Origin: Streptomyces gilvus
GTDB lineage: Bacteria > Actinomycetota > Actinomycetes > Streptomycetales > Streptomycetaceae
Length of the DNA stretch: 64,000 nucleotides
Direction: 5' to 3'
Assembly (NCBI RefSeq): GCF_022513565.1
Contig: NZ_JAKWBE010000001.1
Coordinates: forward strand, 248,001 to 312,000
Below the pieces are notes generated by a model, which was not told the origin of the DNA, ran no database searches, and saw only the letters and a list, made by a program, of their open reading frames with translations. Shown one piece after another: positions 17,734-25,865 of this stretch; the stretch's first letter is position 1; every line of letters begins with the position of its first letter. Made by a program: the position numbers and the translations under genes.

Positions 17734-19209
17734 ATGCGACACCCCCCGCGTTCAGTACTTTTAGCCGTGGCCGGGGCGGTCGGACTTGTTGGGTCCATGA
17801 CCATTCCGGTCGTCACGGCACAGGGAGCCGCGCCCGCCTGCTCGGTGGAGTACTCGGTCACCGGCCAGTGGGACACCGGCTTCCAGACAGCCGTGACCAT
17901 CACCAACAACTCGGCGGCCCTGAGCGGTTGGAGCCTGGGCTTCGACTTCGCCGGCGGCCAGAAGGTCACCCAGGGCTGGAACGCCAAGTGGTCCCAGTCC
18001 GGCACGACGGTGACCGCGGTCAACGAGAGCTACAACGGCTCGCTGGCCACCGGCGCGAGCGTCAGCGCCGGGTTCATCGCCTCCCGGCCGGCCTCGGGAA
18101 GCAACGCCGTACCGACGTCGTTCAAGCTCAACGGGACGACGTGCAACGTCGACACGGAGCCGACGCCCCCGCCGACCCAGCCGCCCGCGGGCGGTACGGC
18201 GCCCGCGCTGCACGTGTCCGGGAACAAACTCGTGGACGCCTCGGGCGCCACGCGCCGGCTGCTCGGCGTGAACCGGTCCGGCGCGGAGTTCATGTGCGTG
18301 CAGGGCCGTGGGATCTTCGACGGCCCGGTGGACGACCAGTCCGTCAAGGCCATCGCCGACTGGAAGGCGAACACGGTCCGCATCCCGCTCAACGAGGAGT
18401 GCTGGCTGGGGCTCTCCAACGTCCAGGCGCAGTACGGCGGCACGAACTACGTCAACGCCGTCAAGGACCTGGTGGCCCGCGTCGAGGCGCACGGACTGAC
18501 GCCGGTCCTGGACCTGCACTGGACCTACGGCCAGTACACCGGCAACTCGTCCGGCTGCTCCGACGTGCACGCCACCTGCCAGAAGCCGATGCCGGACATG
18601 CAGTACACGCCGTCCTTCTGGACCTCGGTGGCGAACACCTTCAAAAGCGACCAGGCCGTCGTCTTCGACCTGTTCAACGAGCCCTACCCGGACCGCGCCA
18701 CCGCCACGGCCACCCAGGCGTGGCAGTGCTGGCGGGACGGCGGCACCTGCCCCGGCATCGGCTACCAGGTCGCCGGCATGCAGGACCTCGTCGACGCCGT
18801 GCGCGCCACCGGCGCGAAGAACGTCGTCCTGGCCGGCGGGCTCGCGTACTCGAACGACCTGAGCCAGTGGCTGACGTACCGGCCCAGCGACCCGACGGGC
18901 AATCTCGTCGCCGCTTATCACGTGTACAACTTCAACACCTGTGCGAGTGAGAGCTGCTGGAACTCCACCCTCGCCCCCGTCGCGGCCCAAGTCCCGCTCG
19001 TGGCCGGGGAGATCGGCGAGAACACCTGCTCCCACTCCTTCGTGGACCAGGTCATGAAGTGGTTCGACGACCGGGGGCTGTCCTACCTCGGCTGGACCTG
19101 GAACACCTGGGACTGCTCCTCCGGTCCCTCGCTCATTTCCAACTACGACGGCACACCCACGTCGTACGGCACCGGGCTGCGCGATCACCTGCGCGCCGTG
19201 AACCCGTAA
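17734..19209 (+). CDS. Secreted GH5 endoglucanase with N-terminal CBM2
   Basis: A 491-residue exported cellulase. The start is ATG 17734 (MRHPPRS) with AAGGAG at 17722-17727. An upstream in-frame ATG (17647) overlaps the CebR-like box and is less likely. Signal peptide 1 to about 31; CBM2 36-138 between two cysteines; Pro/Thr linker 141-153; GH5 catalytic domain 155-491. Catalytic acid/base Glu316 is in LFNEPYPD and nucleophile Glu426 in AGEIGEN. It cuts internal beta-1,4 bonds of cellulose. GH6 follows after 30 bases, probably in one transcript. Confidence 0.93.
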   Translation: MRHPPRSVLLAVAGAVGLVGSMTIPVVTAQGAAPACSVEYSVTGQWDTGFQTAVTITNNSAALSGWSLGFDFAGGQKVTQGWNAKWSQSGTTVTAVNESYNGSLATGASVSAGFIASRPASGSNAVPTSFKLNGTTCNVDTEPTPPPTQPPAGGTAPALHVSGNKLVDASGATRRLLGVNRSGAEFMCVQGRGIFDGPVDDQSVKAIADWKANTVRIPLNEECWLGLSNVQAQYGGTNYVNAVKDLVARVEAHGLTPVLDLHWTYGQYTGNSSGCSDVHATCQKPMPDMQYTPSFWTSVANTFKSDQAVVFDLFNEPYPDRATATATQAWQCWRDGGTCPGIGYQVAGMQDLVDAVRATGAKNVVLAGGLAYSNDLSQWLTYRPSDPTGNLVAAYHVYNFNTCASESCWNSTLAPVAAQVPLVAGEIGENTCSHSFVDQVMKWFDDRGLSYLGWTWNTWDCSSGPSLISNYDGTPTSYGTGLRDHLRAVNP

Positions 19210-19239
19210 ATCCCGTCTCGGAGAAGGAAACCCGCACTC

Positions 19240-20964
19240 ATGAGTCGTACCAGAACAGCGATACTCGCCGCCCTGGCGCTGGTCGCCGGTACCGCACAGG
19301 CCGCGACGGCCGCCGTCCCCGGGGACGGCGGAGTCAAGGCCGTCCCCTGCACCGTCGACTACAAGGTGCAGAACCAGTGGGACTCCGGCTTCACCGCCGC
19401 CGTGACGATCACCAACAACAGCGCCGCCAAGAGCAGTTGGTCGCTGAAGTGGTCGTACGCCGGCAACCAGAAGGTCACCAGCTACTGGAACGCCAAGGTC
19501 AGCCAGAGCGGTGCCGCCGTCACCGCCGCCAACGAGACCTACAACGGCACGCTCGCCACCGGCGGTTCGGTCAGCTTCGGCTTGAACGGGTCCTACAGCG
19601 GCACCAACGCCCTTCCGACGGCCTTCACCCTCGACGGCGTGACCTGCAACGTCGACGACGGCGGCAGCGGAGGCGGCGGAGGCGGCGGGGGCGGTGGCGG
19701 CACCGACCCGAGCGGACGCGTCGACAACCCGTACACCGGCGCCAAGGTCTATGTGAACCCCGAGTGGTCGGCGAAGGCCGCCGCCGAGCCGGGCGGCACC
19801 CGGGTCTCCAACCAGCCCACCGGCGTCTGGCTCGACCGCATCGCCGCGATCAACGGCGTGAACGGCGGCATGGGCCTGCGTGCCCACCTCGACGCGGCCC
19901 TCGCGCAGAAGGGCAGCGGCGAGGAGGTCGTCCAGCTGGTCGTCTACGACCTGCCGGGACGCGACTGCGCGGCCCTCGCCTCCAACGGCGAACTCGGCCC
20001 GACGGACATCGACAAGTACAAGACGCAGTTCATCGACCCGATCGCGGCGATCCTCGCCGACCCCAAGTACGCCTCGCTGCGGATCGTCACCACCATCGAG
20101 ATCGACTCGCTGCCCAACCTGGTCACCAACACCGGCAGCCGGGCCACCGCCACCCCGCAGTGCGACACCATGCTCGCCAACGGCAACTACGTGAAGGGCG
20201 TCGGCTACGCGCTCGCCAAGCTCGGCGCGATCCCGAACGTCTACAACTACATCGACGCCGGCCACCACGGCTGGCTGGGCTGGGACGACAACTTCGCCCC
20301 CTCCGCCAACCTGTTCAAGCAGGCGGCCACCAGTGAGGGCGCGACCGTCGACGACGTGCAGGGCTTCATCACCAACACGGCCAACTACAGCGCCCTGAAG
20401 GAGAACAACTTCACCATCAACGACTCGGTGAACGGCACGTCCGTCCGGCAGTCCAAGTGGGTCGACTGGAACCGCTACGTGGACGAGCTGTCGTACGCCC
20501 AGGCCATGCGCAACCAACTGGTCTCCGTGGGCTTCAACTCGAACATCGGCATGCTGATCGACACCTCCCGCAACGGGTGGGGCGGCAGCGCGCGGCCGGC
20601 CGGTCCGGGACCGAAGACCAGCGTGGACACGTATGTCGACGGCGGCCGCTACGACCGGCGGATCCACGTCGGCAACTGGTGCAACCAGTCCGGGGCCGGG
20701 CTCGGTGAGCGCCCGCAGGCCAACCCCGCCGCCGGGATCGACGCGTATGTGTGGATGAAGCCGCCGGGGGAGTCCGACGGGTCCAGCACCGCCATCGCGA
20801 ACGACGAGGGCAAGGGGTTCGACCGGATGTGCGACCCGACGTACACGGGCAACGCGCGCAACGGCAACAGCATGTCGGGTGCGCTGCCGAACGCTCCGCT
20901 GTCGGGGCACTGGTTCTCGGCGCAGTTCCAGCAGCTGATGCAGAACGCGTACCCGCCGTTGTAG
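19240..20964 (+). CDS. Secreted GH6 cellobiohydrolase with N-terminal CBM2
   Basis: A 574-residue exported exoglucanase. Signal peptide 1 to about 25 (ILAALALVAGTAQAATA). CBM2 about 33-137, then an uninterrupted glycine-rich linker (about 140-155), then GH6 from about 165 to the end. GH6 markers are VVYDLPGRDCAALASNGEL, the TTIEIDSLPNLV strand and HVGNWCNQSGAGLGERP. The length and loops fit the exo-acting group that attacks non-reducing ends and complements the GH48 enzyme. RBS GGAGAAGGAAA lies just upstream of the ATG. It is probably co-transcribed with GH5 under CebR. Confidence 0.93.
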   Translation: MSRTRTAILAALALVAGTAQAATAAVPGDGGVKAVPCTVDYKVQNQWDSGFTAAVTITNNSAAKSSWSLKWSYAGNQKVTSYWNAKVSQSGAAVTAANETYNGTLATGGSVSFGLNGSYSGTNALPTAFTLDGVTCNVDDGGSGGGGGGGGGGGTDPSGRVDNPYTGAKVYVNPEWSAKAAAEPGGTRVSNQPTGVWLDRIAAINGVNGGMGLRAHLDAALAQKGSGEEVVQLVVYDLPGRDCAALASNGELGPTDIDKYKTQFIDPIAAILADPKYASLRIVTTIEIDSLPNLVTNTGSRATATPQCDTMLANGNYVKGVGYALAKLGAIPNVYNYIDAGHHGWLGWDDNFAPSANLFKQAATSEGATVDDVQGFITNTANYSALKENNFTINDSVNGTSVRQSKWVDWNRYVDELSYAQAMRNQLVSVGFNSNIGMLIDTSRNGWGGSARPAGPGPKTSVDTYVDGGRYDRRIHVGNWCNQSGAGLGERPQANPAAGIDAYVWMKPPGESDGSSTAIANDEGKGFDRMCDPTYTGNARNGNSMSGALPNAPLSGHWFSAQFQQLMQNAYPPL

Positions 20965-21003
20965 GCCGTTTCGGTTGCGCTGAGTTGGGAGCTGCGGGTC
21001 GGC

Positions 21004-21018
21004 TGTGGCTGGTCGCGC
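21004..21018. repeat. Streptomyces-type intergenic repeat, copy 2
   Basis: TGTGGCTGGTCGCGC is the exact reverse complement of the 15-mer at 14475-14489. It sits in the 114-base gap after the GH6 gene. The two copies bracket GH48, GH5 and GH6. Confidence 0.55.
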
Positions 21019-21078
21019 CCACGCGGCGGAGCGCATGTCGACACCGTCCCGCGCCCCCAAAAAACAGGTCCGTCGGGG

Positions 21079-21885
21079 TCAGGCCCTTTCGGTCAGACCC
21101 CGGCGTATCGCGAATTCCACCGCCGAGTAGTCACCGTCGGCGCGTTCCAGTTCGTACGGGGCCGCCGGCAGCAGAGGGGGCTGGGCCATGAAGCGGGGGT
21201 GGGTGCCGTGGTGGGCTTGGGCCGCGTGGATCAGGAAGGGGTGGCAGAGGTAGACGTCGCCGGGGGAACCGGTGGCGTGGGCGAGGGGGCGGTGCGCCGA
21301 GGCCTCGACCAGCTTCGGCGCTATCTCGAGACCCGAGACGCCCGTCTCCCCGTACGGCTCCAGCAGGGGCGGGACGTCCAGGTGGGAGCCGACCCGGATG
21401 CGGGTCGGGGCGTCCGCCTCGGTCACCAGGCTGAACAGGAACAGCATCAGCAGGGCGCGGCCCCGGGAGCGGAGGTTGGTGAAGTACCAGCTCTCCCCTT
21501 CCGGGAGGTAGCTCCCCTCGATGTGCCAGCCCGCGTCGTCCGGCTCCTCGGCGTGCGGGAACCGCAGCGGGAAGCTGCCCAGGGAGTAGCGCGGCAGCCA
21601 GCGGCCCTTACCCACCAGCAGGTCGAACGCCTGGTGCAGCACGGGGGAGTTGGCGGCCGCGGCGAACGGGCCCTGGGCCATGCCGCCCACCCACACCACC
21701 GGGTCCTTCCAGGTGCCCGGGTCCCACGGGTCGTAGCCCGACTCCCGCCACAGCAGCCGAGCGCAGTCCTCGGCGACCCGGGACGGGAACGCCCCCTCGA
21801 TCTTCACGAACCCGTCCGTGAGAAAGCGCTCCACCAGCTCGTCGTCCATCGGGCCATCGTGGGCGAGCCGTCCCGCCGCGCGCAT
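21079..21885 (-). CDS. Phytanoyl-CoA dioxygenase (PhyH)-like protein
   Basis: A 268-residue protein of the Fe(II)/2-oxoglutarate oxygenase fold. N-terminal VERFLTDGFVKIEGAFP is typical of PhyH proteins. The metal motif appears as His121-x-Glu123 (GWHIEGSYL), not the usual HxD. A distal histidine (215 or 220 in CHPFLIHAAQ) and an Arg in HPRFMAQPPLL complete the likely site. The start at 21885 has AGGAAA upstream; an internal ATG at 21849 (MDDELVERF) is an alternative. The substrate is unknown, and the HxE motif leaves catalysis uncertain. Confidence 0.72.
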   Translation of the reverse strand: MRAAGRLAHDGPMDDELVERFLTDGFVKIEGAFPSRVAEDCARLLWRESGYDPWDPGTWKDPVVWVGGMAQGPFAAAANSPVLHQAFDLLVGKGRWLPRYSLGSFPLRFPHAEEPDDAGWHIEGSYLPEGESWYFTNLRSRGRALLMLFLFSLVTEADAPTRIRVGSHLDVPPLLEPYGETGVSGLEIAPKLVEASAHRPLAHATGSPGDVYLCHPFLIHAAQAHHGTHPRFMAQPPLLPAAPYELERADGDYSAVEFAIRRGLTERA

Positions 21886-21987
21886 CCCGTTTTCCTACCG
21901 CCGGATTTTGCTGTCACGGCAACTCGGCTTGCCGCCCTGCGGTGCGTCGGCGCACGCTGAGCCGCATCGGACGAGAGGCTGACTTCC

Positions 21988-22893
21988 ATGGCGCACGGAC
22001 ACCGCGGCAACCACGAACACGGCACTCACCGCCCCGGTCATCACGACCACGGCGACATCGACTGGGCGGACATGGCCCCGCTGCTGGAGGCCCAGGCGGA
22101 GCTGTTCACCTCGCTGTACGAGAGGGCCATGGCCTGGCTGACCGACAAGCAGACGGAACCGGGGCTGATCGTCGACGCGGGCAGCGGTCCGGGTGTCGTC
22201 GCGTGTCTGCTCGCGGAGGCCTTCCCGGGGGCCAGGGTCGTCGCCGTCGACAGCTCCGAGCCGCTGCTGGAGCGGGCCAGGGCGCGGGCGGACCGCCTCG
22301 GCGTGGGCGACCGCTTCAGTACGGTCGCCGGTGAACTGCCCGGCGTGCTGGAGGAGTTGGACTATCCGGCGGATCTGCTGTGGGCCAGCCGCAGTCTGCA
22401 TCACCTCGGCGACCAGCGGGCCGGCCTCGCCGCGTTCGCCGAGCGGCTGGCGCCCGGGGGCACGCTGGCGATCATGGAGGGCGGGCTGCCGGCGCGGTTC
22501 CTGCCCCGGGACATCGGGATCGGGCGCCCCGGTCTGCAGGCGCGGCTGGACGCGCTGGAGGAGGAGTGGTTCGCCGGGATGCGGGCGAGCCTGCCCGGCA
22601 CGGTGGCGGAGGCCGAGGACTGGCCGGGCCTGATGACGGCGGCGGGCCTGCGCCCCACCGGCAGCCGCACCTTCCTCCTCGACCTCCAGGCCCCCGCCAA
22701 GGACCGCGCCCGCGCCTACGTCGCCGCCACCCTCTCCCGCACCCGCGAGGCCTTCGCCGACCACCTCGACGCCGACGACCGCAGCACCCTCGACCGCCTC
22801 CTCGACCCGGACGACAAGGCGAGCGTCCACCACCGCCCGGACGTCTTCGTCCTGGCGGCCCACACCGTGCACACGGCCGCCCACGCGATGTGA
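21988..22893 (+). CDS. SAM-dependent methyltransferase with a histidine-rich N-terminus
   Basis: A 301-residue class I methyltransferase. SAM motif I is IVDAGSGPGVVACLLAEAFP, followed by VVAVDSSEPLLERAR, the LLWASRSLHHLGD strand and LAPGGTLAIMEGG. The first 22 residues contain eight histidines spaced by Gly, Asp and Asn (HGHRGNHEHGTH...), unusual for the family and suggestive of metal binding. The gene stands alone, divergent from the dioxygenase-like gene with about 100 bases between. ATG start at 21988. The substrate is unknown. Confidence 0.82.
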   Translation: MAHGHRGNHEHGTHRPGHHDHGDIDWADMAPLLEAQAELFTSLYERAMAWLTDKQTEPGLIVDAGSGPGVVACLLAEAFPGARVVAVDSSEPLLERARARADRLGVGDRFSTVAGELPGVLEELDYPADLLWASRSLHHLGDQRAGLAAFAERLAPGGTLAIMEGGLPARFLPRDIGIGRPGLQARLDALEEEWFAGMRASLPGTVAEAEDWPGLMTAAGLRPTGSRTFLLDLQAPAKDRARAYVAATLSRTREAFADHLDADDRSTLDRLLDPDDKASVHHRPDVFVLAAHTVHTAAHAM

Positions 22894-22989
22894 GACGACC
22901 GGGTTCGGGGAGCGGTGTCCACCCCGGGCGTCCGTTCCCGGGTCGGGTGGAGACGCCGTTGTGGGACGAGCACGGATCGTATGGCCGGT

Positions 22990-23034
22990 CGGGCAGCCCA
23001 ACCGACCCTCCCGCAAGGGACGTCGGGCTGCCCG
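22990..23034. terminator. Bidirectional hairpin between methyltransferase and chitosanase genes
   Basis: CGGGCAGCCC (22990-22999) pairs with GGGCTGCCCG (23025-23034). The intervening 25 nt contain a smaller CCCT/AGGG pair. It lies between two converging stop codons (22893 and 23045). Confidence 0.6.
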
Positions 23035-23044
23035 GGCCGCGCCC

Positions 23045-23740
23045 TCAGTTGTTCGCGATGAACTGCTTGGCCAACTGCTCGCCCAGCGAGACCGCCGCGC
23101 TGTGGCTTTCGATGGGCGAGACCTGCGAGTTCTTGAACAGGATGTACGTCACGCCGGAGTCGGCCCCGCCGGTCGCCGGGTCGGGGTCGATGCCGAGTGC
23201 CTTGGCGGTGGCGTACGAGGCCTCACCGATGATCTTCGTGGGGCCGGTGTCGCCGACGACGGCGTACTCGACCTTGTTGTCGTAGATCACGGCGACCACA
23301 CCGCCGCCCTTGATGCCATAGCTGGTGTACTTCCAGATGCTGCTCGTGCTGGGCACCACGATGTAGGGCAGCGACTCGGCCTTCAGCGGCTTGCCGTTCG
23401 ACTGGTGGAAGGCCGTGTCGTCCTGGTACCAGGGGTCGCGGTCCTCGTTGCAGTTGGTGGTCCGCTGGCCGTCGCAGTCGATGTCCATGTCGGCCTTCCA
23501 GAACACGGCGCCGTTCTTGCCGCACACCGGGACGGTGGCCGAGGTCTCGTCGTCGGTCTTGTACTTGCCGTTGGAGATCTGGGAACAGGACGTCACCTTG
23601 GCGAGCAGGTCGGCCGCGCTGACCGAGCCCTCCTGGGCAGACGTCGGGTGGACGGCGCCGGAAGCGTTCGCTGGGAGCACTCCGGCGGCGAGCAGGGCGG
23701 CCCCGGAGGCCGCGGCGAGGGTCAGTGTTCGGATGCGCAC
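23045..23740 (-). CDS. Secreted GH75 chitosanase
   Basis: A 231-residue exported enzyme from GTG 23740 (read VRIRTLTLAAASG) with AGAAGGG 9 bases upstream; a long open frame upstream is antisense to the EamA gene. Signal peptide 1 to about 26 (AALLAAGVLPANA). The GH75 signature FWKADMDIDCDGQRTTNC carries the conserved catalytic aspartate region, followed by YGIKGGGVVAVIYDNKVEYA. GH75 was first described in fungi and hydrolyses chitosan internally. The short gap upstream holds a CsnR-type palindrome, so it is probably chitosan-inducible. Confidence 0.9.
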   Translation of the reverse strand: MRIRTLTLAAASGAALLAAGVLPANASGAVHPTSAQEGSVSAADLLAKVTSCSQISNGKYKTDDETSATVPVCGKNGAVFWKADMDIDCDGQRTTNCNEDRDPWYQDDTAFHQSNGKPLKAESLPYIVVPSTSSIWKYTSYGIKGGGVVAVIYDNKVEYAVVGDTGPTKIIGEASYATAKALGIDPDPATGGADSGVTYILFKNSQVSPIESHSAAVSLGEQLAKQFIANN

Positions 23741-23756
23741 TGTGGGGGACCCTTCT

Positions 23757-23775
23757 GTTAGGAAACTTTCCTGAC
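23757..23775. promoter_or_regulatory. CsnR-type palindrome upstream of the chitosanase gene
   Basis: GTTAGGAAA-C-TTTCCTGAC is a 19-bp palindrome with one mismatch, 17-35 bases before the chitosanase start codon. It resembles the operator reported upstream of actinomycete chitosanase genes, which is bound by the ROK-family repressor CsnR. The match is from memory of the published box. A TTGACG hexamer (minus strand, 23818-23813) could be a -35 element. Confidence 0.65.
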
Positions 23776-23968
23776 CGGGTTGGCGTACAAGGTGGACCCG
23801 CGAGCATGCCCGCGTCAACCCCGTGAACGGCCCCGTCTGCGCATGCGGTTGGGGCTGGAGTGGAAAGCGCCAGCTCACCGTGGGGGAAGCCGGTCCCGCG
23901 TGGATGTCCGGTACACGGGTACTCGGGGCGACCGCCCCGCCGCGTACCCGTCGTGAGGAGGCCGCCGG

Positions 23969-24913
23969 GTGGCCCGTACCGACCTCGCCCCACAGCGCCG
24001 GGGCCCCGCCCGGGTCTTCGGCGGACCGGGCTGGGGCCAGGCGGCCGGCGCGCTGTCGCTGTCCCTGTCGCCGGTCTTCATCGAGCTGTCCGGAGCGGAC
24101 GCGGGCACCGCCTCCGCGTACCGCTGTCTGCTGGCCCTGCCCGTACTCGCGCTGCTGGCCCTGCCCGAGTTCCGCCGTGAGGGCCGGCCGCCGCGCCGCC
24201 GGCTGCTCTACGGCCTCGCGGGCGGCGCACTGTTCGCCGTGGACGCCCTGCTGTGGGCCAGGTCGATCACCGAGGTGGGCGCCGGGCTGTCGACCGTGCT
24301 GGTCAACGTCCAGGTCGTCCTGGTGCCGCTGCTGGCCTGGGCGGTGGACCGGGAGCATGTTCCCCGCCGCTTCCTGCTCTGGCTCCCGGCGATGATCGCC
24401 GGGGTCGTGCTGACCGGCGGGCTCTTCGAGCACGGCGCGAGCGGCAGCGACCCCGTCGCGGGCACCGTCCACGCGGTCCTGGCCGCCCTGAGCTACTCGG
24501 GCTTCCTGTTCCTGCTGCGCCGCGGCGGCTTCCACGGACATGTCCGTACGACGTACACGGTGGTGATCCTCTCCGCGACCCTCGTCTCCGCGCTCGGCGG
24601 CGCCGCCTGGGGCGCCCTCGACCTCACCCCGCCCTGGCACACCCTGGGCTGGCTCGCCCTGACCGCGCTGAGCAGCCAGGTCGTCGGCTGGCTCCTGGTC
24701 GCCCTCAACTCGCCCCGCCTGCCCAGCCACACCGGCGCGGTCCTGCTGCTGCTCACCCCCGTCGGGGCCGTGCTGCTGGGCGCCTGGGTCCTGGGGGAGC
24801 GGCCGACGCTCGCGCAGTGGGCGGGGTGCGGCCTGATCCTGGTGAGCGCGTACGTCACGGTGGCGGGCCGGCGTACGCACCCGCGTGACGACGGGTCCGC
24901 CGACTCGCCCTGA
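23969..24913 (+). CDS. EamA/DMT-family membrane transporter
   Basis: A 314-residue membrane protein with about ten hydrophobic segments arranged as two EamA repeats. The first repeat runs from residue 25 to about 150 (YRCLLALPVLALLALP, FAVDALLWARSITEVGAG), the second from about 165 to 300 (LTPVGAVLLGAWVLGERPT near its end). Members export amino acids, drugs or other metabolites; no substrate can be assigned. GTG start at 23969 with GAGGAGG 7 bases upstream. It diverges from the chitosanase gene. Confidence 0.87.
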   Translation: MARTDLAPQRRGPARVFGGPGWGQAAGALSLSLSPVFIELSGADAGTASAYRCLLALPVLALLALPEFRREGRPPRRRLLYGLAGGALFAVDALLWARSITEVGAGLSTVLVNVQVVLVPLLAWAVDREHVPRRFLLWLPAMIAGVVLTGGLFEHGASGSDPVAGTVHAVLAALSYSGFLFLLRRGGFHGHVRTTYTVVILSATLVSALGGAAWGALDLTPPWHTLGWLALTALSSQVVGWLLVALNSPRLPSHTGAVLLLLTPVGAVLLGAWVLGERPTLAQWAGCGLILVSAYVTVAGRRTHPRDDGSADSP

Positions 24914-24991
24914 TTGCAGCGTCCCCCGCATGGGAGAAGACTGGTCATACCGAACATTCCGCACAGCGCTCGACTTCGGGAGGCGAGGGGC

Positions 24992-25603
24992 ATGTTCGTT
25001 CGCACGGTGTACGTGACGGGGGATCCCGCGCAGCTGGACACGGCCATCAGGGCGCTGAACTCGCAGGGGCGGGACCTGCTGGAGGAACGTCCCGGCTACC
25101 GCGGATCGGGCATCTTCGTGGACCGGGAGCTCGGCAAGCTGCTCGCGGTGAGCTGGTGGCGGACCGAGGAGGGCCGGCGCAACAGCGACGAGGTCATGCG
25201 GGAGCGGCGCGGATCGCTGCTGGAGCCGTTCGCGGCGACGACCGCGGTCGACAACTACGAGGCCCTGGTCTTCCACCAGGTCCGGCAGCCCGCGCAGGGC
25301 GGCGGACTGCGGCTCACCCGGCTGGAGTTGGACCCCATGGACGCCGACCTGCTCGCCGACACCTTCCGGGCGTCGGTGGTGCCCCGGCTGGAGACGCTGC
25401 CCGGGCTGGCCAGGACGTCCCTGCTCGTCGACCGGGAGCGTGGACGCGGCCTGGTCGGCACCCTGTTCACCGACCGGAACTCCCTCGTCGCCTCCCGCGC
25501 GGCCCAGGCGGCGGCCCGGCACGAGGGCGCGGCCAAGGCGCATGTGACGGTGACCGGTCTGGAGGAGTTCGAGACCGTCTTCACCGACGTGCGGGGGGTC
25601 TGA
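24992..25603 (+). CDS. Conserved hypothetical protein with two ABM-like (dimeric alpha/beta barrel) halves
   Basis: A 203-residue soluble protein from ATG 24992 with GGGAGG upstream. The N-terminal half (MFVRTVYVTGDPAQLDTA, GSGIFVDRELGKLLAVSWW) and the C-terminal half (LPGLARTSLLVDRERGRGLV, HVTVTGLEEFETVF) have similar layouts, as in proteins with two antibiotic-biosynthesis-monooxygenase-type domains. No catalytic residue can be named and the function is unknown. It follows the EamA gene after 78 bases on the same strand and may be co-transcribed. Confidence 0.55.
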   Translation: MFVRTVYVTGDPAQLDTAIRALNSQGRDLLEERPGYRGSGIFVDRELGKLLAVSWWRTEEGRRNSDEVMRERRGSLLEPFAATTAVDNYEALVFHQVRQPAQGGGLRLTRLELDPMDADLLADTFRASVVPRLETLPGLARTSLLVDRERGRGLVGTLFTDRNSLVASRAAQAAARHEGAAKAHVTVTGLEEFETVFTDVRGV

Positions 25604-25655
25604 AACTCCGCCGTGCGCGGCTGAACCCGCGGCTGCCGCGAGGGAACTCCTGACG

Positions 25656-25740
25656 GACCAGGGAGGTTGGCGCTGGAACAACCTCTACCGTCCCAGCGAC
25701 GCGACCGGCGGCTGGATCGTCCTGGACGACCCCCTGCCGC
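25656..25740 (+). other. Possible coding remnant rich in Trp
   Basis: In frame 3 the plus strand reads DQGGWRWNNLYRPSDATGGW followed by IVLDDP, which looks like genuine protein rather than random GC-rich sequence. It has no start codon or ribosome binding site and lacks a credible N-terminus. The surrounding 262-base gap (25604-25865) otherwise holds only the hairpin at 25747-25776. It may be the tail of a lost gene. The family is not recognised. Confidence 0.25.
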
Positions 25741-25746
25741 ACCACG

Positions 25747-25776
25747 CGGCCGCCCGGCTCCACGGCCGGGCGGCCG
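25747..25776. terminator. 12-bp perfect hairpin between ABM-like and aldo/keto reductase genes
   Basis: CGGCCGCCCGGC (25747-25758) pairs perfectly with GCCGGGCGGCCG (25765-25776) over a 6-nt loop. It lies between converging genes and is probably a shared terminator. Confidence 0.65.
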
Positions 25777-25865
25777 GTGCCGGGTCCGGCATCGGCCGCC
25801 CGTGCCGTGGCGGGAGGAGACTCCGCGGGTGACCGCCGTCCGGCCGTGGTGGCTGTGGCAGCCGC

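Noticed and set aside
17761..21060. 1099-residue minus-strand open frame
   Set aside because: It is antisense to the GH5 and GH6 genes and their gap; no recognisable domain.
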